Position numbers and translations under genes: made by a program. From Chloroflexota bacterium (lineage in GTDB: Bacteria > Chloroflexota > Anaerolineae > UBA1429), in assembly GCA_014360745.1 (NCBI GenBank), contig JACIWY010000209.1, forward strand, positions 1 through 6,531: a stretch of 6,531 bases of DNA, read 5' to 3'. The notes under the pieces are model-generated. The model saw only the letters and a list, made by a program, of their open reading frames with translations. It was not told where the DNA came from and searched no databases. Every line of letters begins with the position of its first letter. The first letter of the stretch is position 1. Positions 1 through 5,608 of the stretch are shown here, in pieces.

Positions 1-231
1 GCGGCTGATCTCGGCGCCGAGCATCTCGGCCGAGATGGCCGGGTTGCCGCCGGGGTTGTCGGTCAGAGACAACGCGTGGACCTTTCCGCCGGCAGCCGCT
101 TGCTCGGCCTGACGAATGACTTCCTCCTGCGTGTCCTCCACAGCGCCACGCCCGGGAACAAGCTCCCAGGTGATAGCAAAGGTCTCGGCGTCTACCAAGG
201 CCGCATGGTAATTGCTCGTAAAACTCGCCAT
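1..231 (-). CDS. metF: Methylenetetrahydrofolate reductase family protein, N-terminal 77 residues (runs off the left edge)
   Basis: This is the N-terminal 77 codons of an open frame starting with ATG at 229-231 and still open at base 1. The protein begins MASFTSNYHAALVDAE. It then has a beta-strand motif ITWELVPGRG (residues 20-29) and the segment LSLTDNPGGNPAIS, both of which I recognise from the MetF-like TIM-barrel family. These enzymes reduce 5,10-methylene-THF to 5-methyl-THF in the cytoplasm, for methionine synthesis or the methyl branch of the Wood-Ljungdahl pathway. Glu23 lies where E. coli MetF has its catalytic Glu28 (family knowledge plus position). A Shine-Dalgarno stretch GAGAGGAG (238-245) sits 6 nt before the ATG, which fixes the start. 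The gene is separated from the cytochromes by a terminator and has its own promoter, so it is probably a different transcription unit. The C-terminal part is not visible, so cofactor use and any fusion cannot be judged. Confidence 0.8.
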   Translation of the reverse strand, partial: MASFTSNYHAALVDAETFAITWELVPGRGAVEDTQEEVIRQAEQAAAGGKVHALSLTDNPGGNPAISAEMLGAEISR

Positions 232-275
232 GGTAAGCTCCTCTCGCCGGAATGATGATACGTTGAGACCGGAGA

Positions 276-307
276 CGAATGTTCGATAGCCACTCTTCAG
301 AACATCG
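276..307 (-). promoter_or_regulatory. Stem-loop in the metF-like leader
   Basis: Within the untranslated leader the arms ATGTTC (minus strand, 300-305) and GAACAT (279-284) are perfectly complementary and enclose a 15-nt loop. Two more base pairs (CG/CG, 306-307 with 276-277) form if one T (278) is bulged out. In RNA this would be an 8-bp stem with a bulge, lying about 30 nt upstream of the Shine-Dalgarno. It does not match a riboswitch class that I can recognise. It could be a chance hairpin, an operator-like inverted repeat or part of a regulatory leader. Confidence 0.35.
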
Positions 308-325
308 GCCGGGTTTACTTGACAT

Positions 326-353
326 ATTATAGCATAAGCGACTGCTTCAGCAA
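326..353 (-). promoter_or_regulatory. Extended -10 promoter of the metF-like gene
   Basis: On the minus strand a perfect TATAAT (326-331) is preceded directly by TGC (332-334), giving an extended -10 element TGCTATAAT. A weak -35 candidate TTGCTG (348-353) lies 16 bp upstream. Transcription would start near 319, leaving a leader of about 88 nt before the ATG at 231. The promoter lies about 20 bp past the terminator of the cytochrome gene, which is the layout expected for independent transcription of the metF-like gene. The -10 match is strong; the -35 is poor, which is usual for extended -10 promoters. No operator is recognisable. Confidence 0.65.
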
Positions 354-370
354 AATCCCGGCGCGCCCAC

Positions 371-406
371 AAGAAAAGAGGGTGGGAACCAAAGGCTCCC
401 ACCCTC
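371..406 (-). terminator. Rho-independent terminator after the decaheme cytochrome gene
   Basis: The arms GAGGGTGGGA (378-387) and TCCCACCCTC (397-406) pair perfectly over 10 bp. Read on the minus strand, the stem continues with a G.U wobble and two C-G pairs to close a UUU triloop, and is followed by TTTTCTT (371-377). On the plus strand the wobble becomes an A.C mismatch and there is no downstream T-run, so the terminator is oriented for the minus strand. It begins about 18 nt after the TAG stop of the cytochrome gene and ends the menaquinone-cytochrome transcript. Confidence 0.92.
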
Positions 407-423
407 CCTCAGATCATACCGGT

Positions 424-2637
424 CTAGTCCTTTTCTTCCCGTTCTAGATCGGCCAAGTCGACCGAGACACGCGTACTCAGGTCCTGAAGGCTATCGTACA
501 AGACTTGGCTGATATAGAGACCGTTATGGGCAAACGCCCCTGGATCCTTTTGCACATATTGATAGTTGTAGGCCGCCCGCAACAGACGCGGCGTCCAGGC
601 ATTGTATTGATTTTGGAAAGCAGCCTCGCCTTCATCCAGCGCGCGGTTGCCGTTCTTATCCACAAAGAAATAGGGGTAGACATGCGCATCATAAACAATG
701 CCGGTGCCCACCACGTTCTGGGCATATTCCTGGATGGCGGCATACAGCCGTTGTTCCATCGTCTCGATCCGCTCGCCCACAGGGGCTTCCCCTTCACCCG
801 CGTCGGGCGCTTTGAGCCGACGCAGATCCTCAACGGCCTTGACCCCTTCATGACAATTGGCGCACCCCTCCACCTTGACAGTCAAACCATGGGTGGTGTG
901 GCATTCGGTACAGTCGTTGAACGCCGAAACGTGCTCATTACGGCCCGCATAGCTCTTGCCCGCATATTGATAGGCCCCCTGCGCATCGCCGCCGAATAGC
1001 GTCGCGCCAGCCGCAAAATAGTGCACATTCAGAAAACGCAGCTTCTCCGAAGTGCTATCCTCAGGCAATCCCTCGACCAACCTGTTCACCGACACCGTAG
1101 ATTCGCGCCCCTGGTGGCAATTCATGCATAGATTGGTGTTCGGGTCGCCGCTGTCGATCACCGCGCCGCTGGGGAATTGCACCTGCTTCGCCTCGTAGCG
1201 GGTGAACTCGGTCAGAGAATTATGGCAAGTGGAACACTCGAAGCCGTTGGCCGGCTCTTGGTTTATGCTCACCCCCTGGCTAAGGAAAAGCGGCAATCCC
1301 GCCGCAGAGTGGCATTTGCTACAACTGCCGGGAACCTTGCCCTCTTTGTCCCAATGGCGGAACGCCTCCTCAGAACCGGCAAAATGCCCGGCATCGATGC
1401 GTCGTGCCTTGGAAAGATCGATCGGTGTAGAGAGGGCCTGGTTCAGATCCTCGATGGAATCATAAAGGAGCTGGATAATGTACTTGCCCCCGTGAGCAAA
1501 TGCGCCGGGATCTTTGAGCGATGTCTGATAGTTGTACGCGGCCTTGGCCAACCTGGGCGTCCAGGCGTTATAACGGTTCTGCGAGGTAGCCTCGGTTTCC
1601 TCAGCCACGCCGTTCTGGTTCGTATCGATGAAAAAGTAGGGATGGGCATGTTCGTTGTAGGCAATGGCCGTGCCCGCAACGCTGGCGCCGTAGGAGCGGA
1701 TGGCTTCGTACAACAATGTCCGAAGGCCCTGGATCTCGTGATAGATACCTTCCCTGATGTCACCATCGCCGTCATAATCCACCTGCGAGCCGGCCATGCG
1801 CACGCCTTGGATATCCTCTACCGTTTGGACATTCTCATGGCAGGTCTGGCAGGAGGTGAGCTGCACCTTGAGCGTGTGCGGGTTATGGCACTCGACGCAA
1901 GTGTCGAAATCCTCGACATGGGCAAAGCGTGCGTCGTAGGCCTTGCCCTCATACTGGTAACCGCCCTGGGCCAGGGTTCCCATCTGAGTGGCAGCAGCGG
2001 CAAAATAGTGGATGTTGGTAAAGCCTAGGTCCGGGCTCACCGCATCGGGATCGGCGACGCCTGCCTTTTCAATGGATGCGTTCACTTGAACTGTAGAGGC
2101 ACGCCCTTGATGACATTGCATGCAGCGCGCTTCCGGCCCCAAATCCTCCACTACAGCCCCGGAGGGGAACTCGACGCTATCCAGATTCCAGGTAACCGTA
2201 TTATGACAGGCGACGCAAGTGATCACCGATCCGATCTTGGCGTCTTGGTCCACCACGCCAAAAGCGCTGCCATCTACGCCCAAAAAATCTTGAAAGCCAA
2301 ACGTGCTATGACACTTGGCGCAGCTCTTGGGCACCACTGGCGGATCGTCCTCATCCCAATGGGTGAACGCCTCGGCCTTGGTGTCGGCATGAGCCGAAGC
2401 AACCCAGTCGGCGGCAAAAGGGATATCTCCGGAGGGCTCCTTCGGCACTTCGACGGGCACCTCTTTTTCCACCACCCGGGTCACCTCGACGGTCACCTCT
2501 TGAGTGACGACCTTTTCCACCTCGCGAGTCACCTCGACGGGCACTTCTTTGGTCACCACTCGGGCCTGACAGCCTACAAAGAGGCTAACTACGGCAAATA
2601 CTACGAATAACCACATCCCGTGTCGTATTTTGTCCAT
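424..2637 (-). CDS. Decaheme c-type cytochrome lipoprotein with two tandem pentaheme modules
   Basis: The 737-residue protein starts with a short basic segment, a hydrophobic signal (about residues 8-20) and a lipobox-like FVGC, so Cys23 is probably lipidated. The frame is open upstream, but ATG 2637 is preferred because it gives this signal peptide and has AAGGA upstream, whereas the longer start would overlap the previous gene. Residues 26-66 form a Val/Glu/Thr repeat stalk. Ten CxxCH motifs follow at Cys106, 141, 172, 247, 263 and Cys439, 468, 504, 576, 592. The two sets have near-identical surroundings (FPSGAV, CMxCHQGR, HYFAA, YNAWTPRL, KDPGAFAH), so this is an internal duplication. Conserved His residues at H83, 93, 210, 240, 254, 330, 382 and their partners at H418, 428, 539, 569, 583, 652, 704 are candidate second ligands, suggesting bis-His electron-transfer haems. 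Acidic Asp/Asn loops at 288-298, 338-349 and 660-671 look EF-hand-like. I recognise the type as an uncharacterised polyhaem cytochrome family; no catalytic CxxCK is present. It probably takes electrons from the NapC-like protein encoded upstream. Confidence 0.93.
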   Translation of the reverse strand: MDKIRHGMWLFVVFAVVSLFVGCQARVVTKEVPVEVTREVEKVVTQEVTVEVTRVVEKEVPVEVPKEPSGDIPFAADWVASAHADTKAEAFTHWDEDDPPVVPKSCAKCHSTFGFQDFLGVDGSAFGVVDQDAKIGSVITCVACHNTVTWNLDSVEFPSGAVVEDLGPEARCMQCHQGRASTVQVNASIEKAGVADPDAVSPDLGFTNIHYFAAAATQMGTLAQGGYQYEGKAYDARFAHVEDFDTCVECHNPHTLKVQLTSCQTCHENVQTVEDIQGVRMAGSQVDYDGDGDIREGIYHEIQGLRTLLYEAIRSYGASVAGTAIAYNEHAHPYFFIDTNQNGVAEETEATSQNRYNAWTPRLAKAAYNYQTSLKDPGAFAHGGKYIIQLLYDSIEDLNQALSTPIDLSKARRIDAGHFAGSEEAFRHWDKEGKVPGSCSKCHSAAGLPLFLSQGVSINQEPANGFECSTCHNSLTEFTRYEAKQVQFPSGAVIDSGDPNTNLCMNCHQGRESTVSVNRLVEGLPEDSTSEKLRFLNVHYFAAGATLFGGDAQGAYQYAGKSYAGRNEHVSAFNDCTECHTTHGLTVKVEGCANCHEGVKAVEDLRRLKAPDAGEGEAPVGERIETMEQRLYAAIQEYAQNVVGTGIVYDAHVYPYFFVDKNGNRALDEGEAAFQNQYNAWTPRLLRAAYNYQYVQKDPGAFAHNGLYISQVLYDSLQDLSTRVSVDLADLEREEKD
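475..2400 (-). repeat. Internal tandem duplication: two pentaheme modules of about 310-320 residues
   Basis: Module 1 covers residues 80-402 (2400-1432) and module 2 residues 416-721 (1392-475) of the decaheme cytochrome. The order of motifs is identical: AFxHWD, CxKCHS, CxxCHN, QFPSGAV or EFPSGAV, CMxCHQGR with STVxVN, HYFAA, QYxGK, HVxxFxxC with ECH, CxxCHE, VED, YPYFFxD or HPYFFxD, YNAWTPRL, AAYNYQ, KDPGAFAH, LYDSxxDL. The copies are diverged at DNA level, so the duplication is old. The main structural difference is the Asp/Gly-rich loop after the fifth haem, present in module 1 (residues 288-298) and replaced by an unrelated acidic stretch in module 2 (about 610-622). Confidence 0.92.
2461..2556 (-). 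repeat. Two 48-bp tandem repeats encoding the Val/Glu stalk
   Basis: Bases 2509-2556 and 2461-2508 align without gaps at 37 of 48 positions. They encode two 16-residue units, VTKEVPVEVTREVEKV and VTQEVTVEVTRVVEKE, identical at 12 of 16 residues, followed by a partial third unit VPVEVPKEP. The stalk follows directly on the predicted lipidated cysteine and precedes the first haem module. Such EV-rich repeats after a lipobox are, to my knowledge, common in Chloroflexota lipoproteins and probably act as a spacer holding the folded domain away from the membrane. Confidence 0.8.
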
Positions 2638-2689
2638 ACTTCTCTTTTCCTTATCAGCCCGATTTACGGTTGCAGGCGATAATGCCCAT

Positions 2690-2712
2690 GCCATCGGCCA
2701 GGCCTCGATGGC
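2690..2712 (-). promoter_or_regulatory. Hairpin between the two cytochrome genes
   Basis: The arms GCCATCG (2690-2696) and CGATGGC (2706-2712) are perfectly complementary over 7 bp, with a 9-nt loop. The hairpin starts directly after the TGA stop (2714-2716) of the NapC-like gene, within the 76-nt gap before the decaheme gene. No T-run follows on the minus strand, so it does not look like a full intrinsic terminator. It could protect the upstream mRNA from 3' exonucleases or partly attenuate read-through. I see no convincing internal promoter in this gap. Confidence 0.4.
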
Positions 2713-2713
2713 C

Positions 2714-4561
2714 TCAGCCCAACTCGTGACAGAGCAGGCAAAACTCATTCGGCCATCCGTCATGATCCGGCGGCGCTGGCGCCAAGCGATCCCGATCATG
2801 GCAAACCAGGCAGCGCTCGCGATCCTCGATCAGGTGTGGAATAGAGGGCGCCTGGCGTACAAAGCCCTGTGGGTGGCATTGCGTACATGTGCCGTCGGGA
2901 ATCGGGGCGTGAGACGCAGGAATCGCCAGGGCCTTGCCCGGCGCGTGGCAGTCACGACAGATCAGGTCGGCACTTGCCGCGTGAGGCACAAAGGTCGCAT
3001 TGACCAGCCAAGAATTGGCTGAGGCCTTCCAACCGAGCGGCGTATGGCAATCCTGACATTCGGGGCCAAAATGCGGCCTAGAAGGGGGTTGATGACAGTC
3101 GGCACACACAGAAATGCGCGGCGTCTCGACTTGGGCGTGGCAATCGCTACATGCCGCCTCGCCATGGGCGTATTCCAACTTGACCGGATGTTGAAAGTCG
3201 GCAAACGGACTCAGTTCGGGCCATTGCTTTCCATGGCAGGCCCCGTTGGCGCAAAAACTCGTATTGTCCGTGCCAAACTCGATGTCGCCATGGCATTCGA
3301 CGCAAGAGGCGTTGGCCAAAAAGGCGTGGTCGCGCATAAAACTCGGCTGCAGATGAGAGGCGGGTTTTTGCTCGATGGGCGCCAACAGCGTGGCAAGCCG
3401 ATCGGCGGGCGGCTCCTGCCCTCCCGCGGTAACCACGGGCACGCTATGGCAGAGCGTACAGTTGGCCGGGATGGCCTCTCCTTGCGCGTTCACATGCTTG
3501 TCGTCATGACAGCGAAAACATCCTGCAAAGTCGGTATGCTGGCTATTATCGGGGTAGGCTTCCCAAGTCACGTTCATAGAGGGAAAGGTTGTCTCGCTAT
3601 AAATTGTTTGCAGTTCGCTCACTGCTTGGGTGATGGCAGCCTGTTTATTGGCATAAATATTGGGATAGTTCGTGCGGTAGAACTCTATTAGCTCATTCAT
3701 CGCTTCCCTGCCGGTCTCTTGCGTGGGATAGGAGGCGGAGAGCAACCTAAGCCCTTCGCGCTTGACAAAGGGCAGGGAAGCATCGATGAGGCCGGCGGCC
3801 AGGGCCTCATCCAAGCGACGTTCCGGCTTCTCAAAGCGGTGCGTAGCACGATTATGGCAATCGAGACAATCCATTTCCCGGCGTGGTAGGGCGGCCAGTT
3901 CTTCGGCCGACAGGCGGACATCCTTCGATATATATTGAACCAGCTCCCCATTTGGTCCTACGGTGGCCACCCAAGGGATGGTCAGCGCTTCAGGCCCTAC
4001 GGGCACATAAAAGACCGGATTCCTCACATGCCAATGGATGCCGGGCGGTTGGGCTCTCGCCTTATCCTTCCCGCCCCCAAGGCGCAAAAGAAGCTGGGTG
4101 CGCGTTTGTGTATTGGCCTCATCGCCGGCGAAATGGTCGAGAACGAGCAATTCTTCGGCAAAGCCCTTGTCCGGCCAGTGACACTGTTCGCAAATTTCTT
4201 TTGCCGGTCGAAGGCGGGCCACAGGCGGTTCGATGGGGCGTTCGTAGGAATTGGTGATCAGGCTAACCAATTCGCCCACCCCATAGATCTTGGCCGTCAC
4301 TTTGGGCCACAGCCCAGGGCCGATGTGACAAGTGCCACATTCGACGTGGGCATGGGGTGAGATCTCGTGTGTCTCATACTGGGGGCGATTGGGATGACAG
4401 AGAAGGCCGCAGAAGGCATCCGATTCGGTGGCGACATCGAAATAGTAGGCCCCCACGATGGATATTATGGCGATGGCAAGCACTCCTACGGCATAGGGAA
4501 GTGCTCGCAAGATCCATAGCCGTTGGGGCTGACCGGATGGCATACGCTGCAAATTTTTCAT
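2714..4561 (-). CDS. NapC/NirT-type membrane-anchored multihaem cytochrome c, 15 haem motifs
   Basis: The 615-residue protein has an N-terminal membrane anchor (about residues 16-40) and a periplasmic or extracytoplasmic haem region. The first part resembles the tetraheme quinol dehydrogenase NapC/NrfH: haem sites at Cys51, 75, 124 and 232, with SPHAHVECGTCH and a Lys-rich amphipathic stretch (residues 87-101), plus CLDCHNRATH like the fourth NapC haem. This family takes electrons from menaquinol and passes them to periplasmic partners. The segments RPAKEICEQCHWP and GCFRCHDDKH are ones I recall from long NapC-like proteins of metal-reducing and Chloroflexota bacteria. Eleven more sites follow at Cys348, 368, 420, 437, 471, 486, 502, 535, 559, 584 and 608, a cytochrome c3/c7-like haem chain. 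Thirteen motifs are CX2CH; the first is CX3CH (CGLLCH) and the eighth CX4CH (CANGACH). AGGA (4569-4572) and GGAGGAG (4574-4580) precede ATG 4561, 35 nt after the polyprenyl synthase stop. The electron acceptor is unknown; the following decaheme lipoprotein is the natural candidate. Confidence 0.93.
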   Translation of the reverse strand: MKNLQRMPSGQPQRLWILRALPYAVGVLAIAIISIVGAYYFDVATESDAFCGLLCHPNRPQYETHEISPHAHVECGTCHIGPGLWPKVTAKIYGVGELVSLITNSYERPIEPPVARLRPAKEICEQCHWPDKGFAEELLVLDHFAGDEANTQTRTQLLLRLGGGKDKARAQPPGIHWHVRNPVFYVPVGPEALTIPWVATVGPNGELVQYISKDVRLSAEELAALPRREMDCLDCHNRATHRFEKPERRLDEALAAGLIDASLPFVKREGLRLLSASYPTQETGREAMNELIEFYRTNYPNIYANKQAAITQAVSELQTIYSETTFPSMNVTWEAYPDNSQHTDFAGCFRCHDDKHVNAQGEAIPANCTLCHSVPVVTAGGQEPPADRLATLLAPIEQKPASHLQPSFMRDHAFLANASCVECHGDIEFGTDNTSFCANGACHGKQWPELSPFADFQHPVKLEYAHGEAACSDCHAQVETPRISVCADCHQPPSRPHFGPECQDCHTPLGWKASANSWLVNATFVPHAASADLICRDCHAPGKALAIPASHAPIPDGTCTQCHPQGFVRQAPSIPHLIEDRERCLVCHDRDRLAPAPPDHDGWPNEFCLLCHELG

Positions 4562-4596
4562 GGGCGTATCCTACTCCTCCATATTGATCGGAATGC

Positions 4597-5598
4597 TCAG
4601 CGGTCCCTTACAACCGCATATTCGGCCAGTCGATCGAGCTCTCTCCTGGCCGGCGAATCTCGTAAGCGAACCAGGGCTTGTTGGGCGCGGCGAGCATACT
4701 CCCGCGCCCGGGCAGTGGCATAATCCAGCGCGCCGATCTCGCGCAAGATCGCCAACAACTCTTGGGTATCCGGCGGCTGCGACCAAAACAGGTTGGCAGC
4801 CCGCGACGAATGACGAACGGCATAAAGGGTGGCTAGGCTGATCTTGCCCTGGGCCACATCGCTGGCCACCGGCTTGCCCAACTCTCCCGGGTTCCCGACC
4901 AGATCCAGCGCGTCATCGCGAATCTGAAAGGCCATGCCCAGGTTTTGCCCATATTCGCGAAGCGCGACGACCTCCCCTTCTCGCTCTGGCATTCCCAAAG
5001 CCGCCAGCACCCCACCCATCTCGGCACAGGCCGCAAACAGAGCGGCCGTTTTGCGCGATACGATGGCCAAATAATCCGCCTCGGTGATGTCGCCGGAACG
5101 CAACATCTGCCAAGTCTCGCCTTCCACCACGGCCGTACAACAATCCGCCAAAAGGTCAAACGGCCTGCCCGTGAGGCCGACCATCAGCTTGAGCAAGCGC
5201 ACAAAGATGAAATCGCCGATGAGCAAAGCCAGGCTATCCCCCCAACAACGGTTCACAGAGGCTTGGCCACGACGCAGATCGCTGTGGTCGTTGATATCGT
5301 CATGCACCAACGAAGCGGTATGCAACAACTCGACAGCCGCGGCCAGACGAATGGCATCGGCTGCATCCATCCCCCCCATGGCACGATAGGCCGTCAACAA
5401 CACTCGCGGACGCAAGCGTTTGCCGCCGGCGCGCAGCACATATTGGCCGGCTTGGGTAAGGAGGCCGATGTCGCTTTGCACAGTCTGAAACAGCGTTTCC
5501 TCAACCCGGCGCAAATCCTCCACAAGTTGGGCTTCAAACACTCGCCGGGCCAAGGCGGCCTCAAAGTCCTCACATATATCCTGGCTCGTTGTGGTCAT
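4597..5598 (-). CDS. Long-chain trans-polyprenyl diphosphate synthase (menaquinone side chain)
   Basis: This 333-residue cytoplasmic enzyme condenses isopentenyl diphosphate units onto an allylic primer. It carries the family hallmarks in order: GKRLRP (residues 59-64), the first Asp-rich motif HDDIND with following DLRRG (D100, D101, D104), EGETWQ, the second Asp-rich motif IRDDALD (D228, D229, D232), then GKP and DVAQGK. Residues 5 and 4 before the first DD are Ala95 and Ser96, small side chains that in this family allow long products (heptaprenyl to decaprenyl) rather than geranyl or farnesyl diphosphate. Length is normal for the family. The frame allows an earlier ATG at 5643, but that would overlap the preceding gene by 37 nt; ATG 5598 has GAGG 6 nt upstream and fits better. 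It follows the MenA-like gene by 8 nt, so the two are almost certainly co-transcribed and translationally coupled. The product is probably the tail donor used by that prenyltransferase. Exact chain length (HepT/IspB/SdsA type) cannot be read from sequence alone. Confidence 0.93.
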   Translation of the reverse strand: MTTTSQDICEDFEAALARRVFEAQLVEDLRRVEETLFQTVQSDIGLLTQAGQYVLRAGGKRLRPRVLLTAYRAMGGMDAADAIRLAAAVELLHTASLVHDDINDHSDLRRGQASVNRCWGDSLALLIGDFIFVRLLKLMVGLTGRPFDLLADCCTAVVEGETWQMLRSGDITEADYLAIVSRKTAALFAACAEMGGVLAALGMPEREGEVVALREYGQNLGMAFQIRDDALDLVGNPGELGKPVASDVAQGKISLATLYAVRHSSRAANLFWSQPPDTQELLAILREIGALDYATARAREYARRAQQALVRLRDSPARRELDRLAEYAVVRDR

Positions 5599-5604
5599 AC
5601 ACAG

Positions 5605-5608
5605 CCTC
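5605..5608 (-). promoter_or_regulatory. Ribosome binding site that fixes the polyprenyl synthase start
   Basis: The minus-strand sequence TGAGG overlaps the TGA stop of the MenA-like gene (5607-5609). GAGG lies 6 nt before ATG 5598. This supports coupled translation of the two genes and argues against the upstream in-frame ATG at 5643. Confidence 0.7.

Noticed and set aside
10..36. Two adjacent perfect palindromes, CTCGGCGCCGAG (10-21) and ATCTCGGCCGAGAT (23-36)
   Set aside because: They lie inside the metF-like coding region and come from repeated GCC-GAG (Ala-Glu) and ATC-TCG codons. Nothing else supports a binding site or recombination site.
319..324. Perfect TTGACA on the plus strand, a possible -35 for a rightward promoter
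   Set aside because: No -10 hexamer is found 16-18 bp downstream on the plus strand, and no plus-strand gene follows. The region is explained by the minus-strand extended -10 promoter.
1177..2028. Long open frame (283 codons) on the plus strand inside the decaheme gene, and similar plus-strand frames at 2086-2610, 3044-3691 and 4945-5634
   Set aside because: They lie antisense to genes with clear haem or Asp-rich motifs and their translations show no family motifs. They are expected shadows of GC-rich coding sequence.
2638..2799. Upstream extension of the decaheme frame to an ATG at 2799 (54 more residues)
   Set aside because: It would overlap the NapC-like gene by 86 nt and would bury the signal peptide and lipobox that follow ATG 2637. 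The added residues have no signal-like character.
424..4561. Either cytochrome as a nitrite, hydroxylamine or sulfite reductase
   Set aside because: There is no CxxCK or other catalytic haem site, and every motif is followed by His. Both proteins look like electron-transfer chains, so no reductase activity is assigned.
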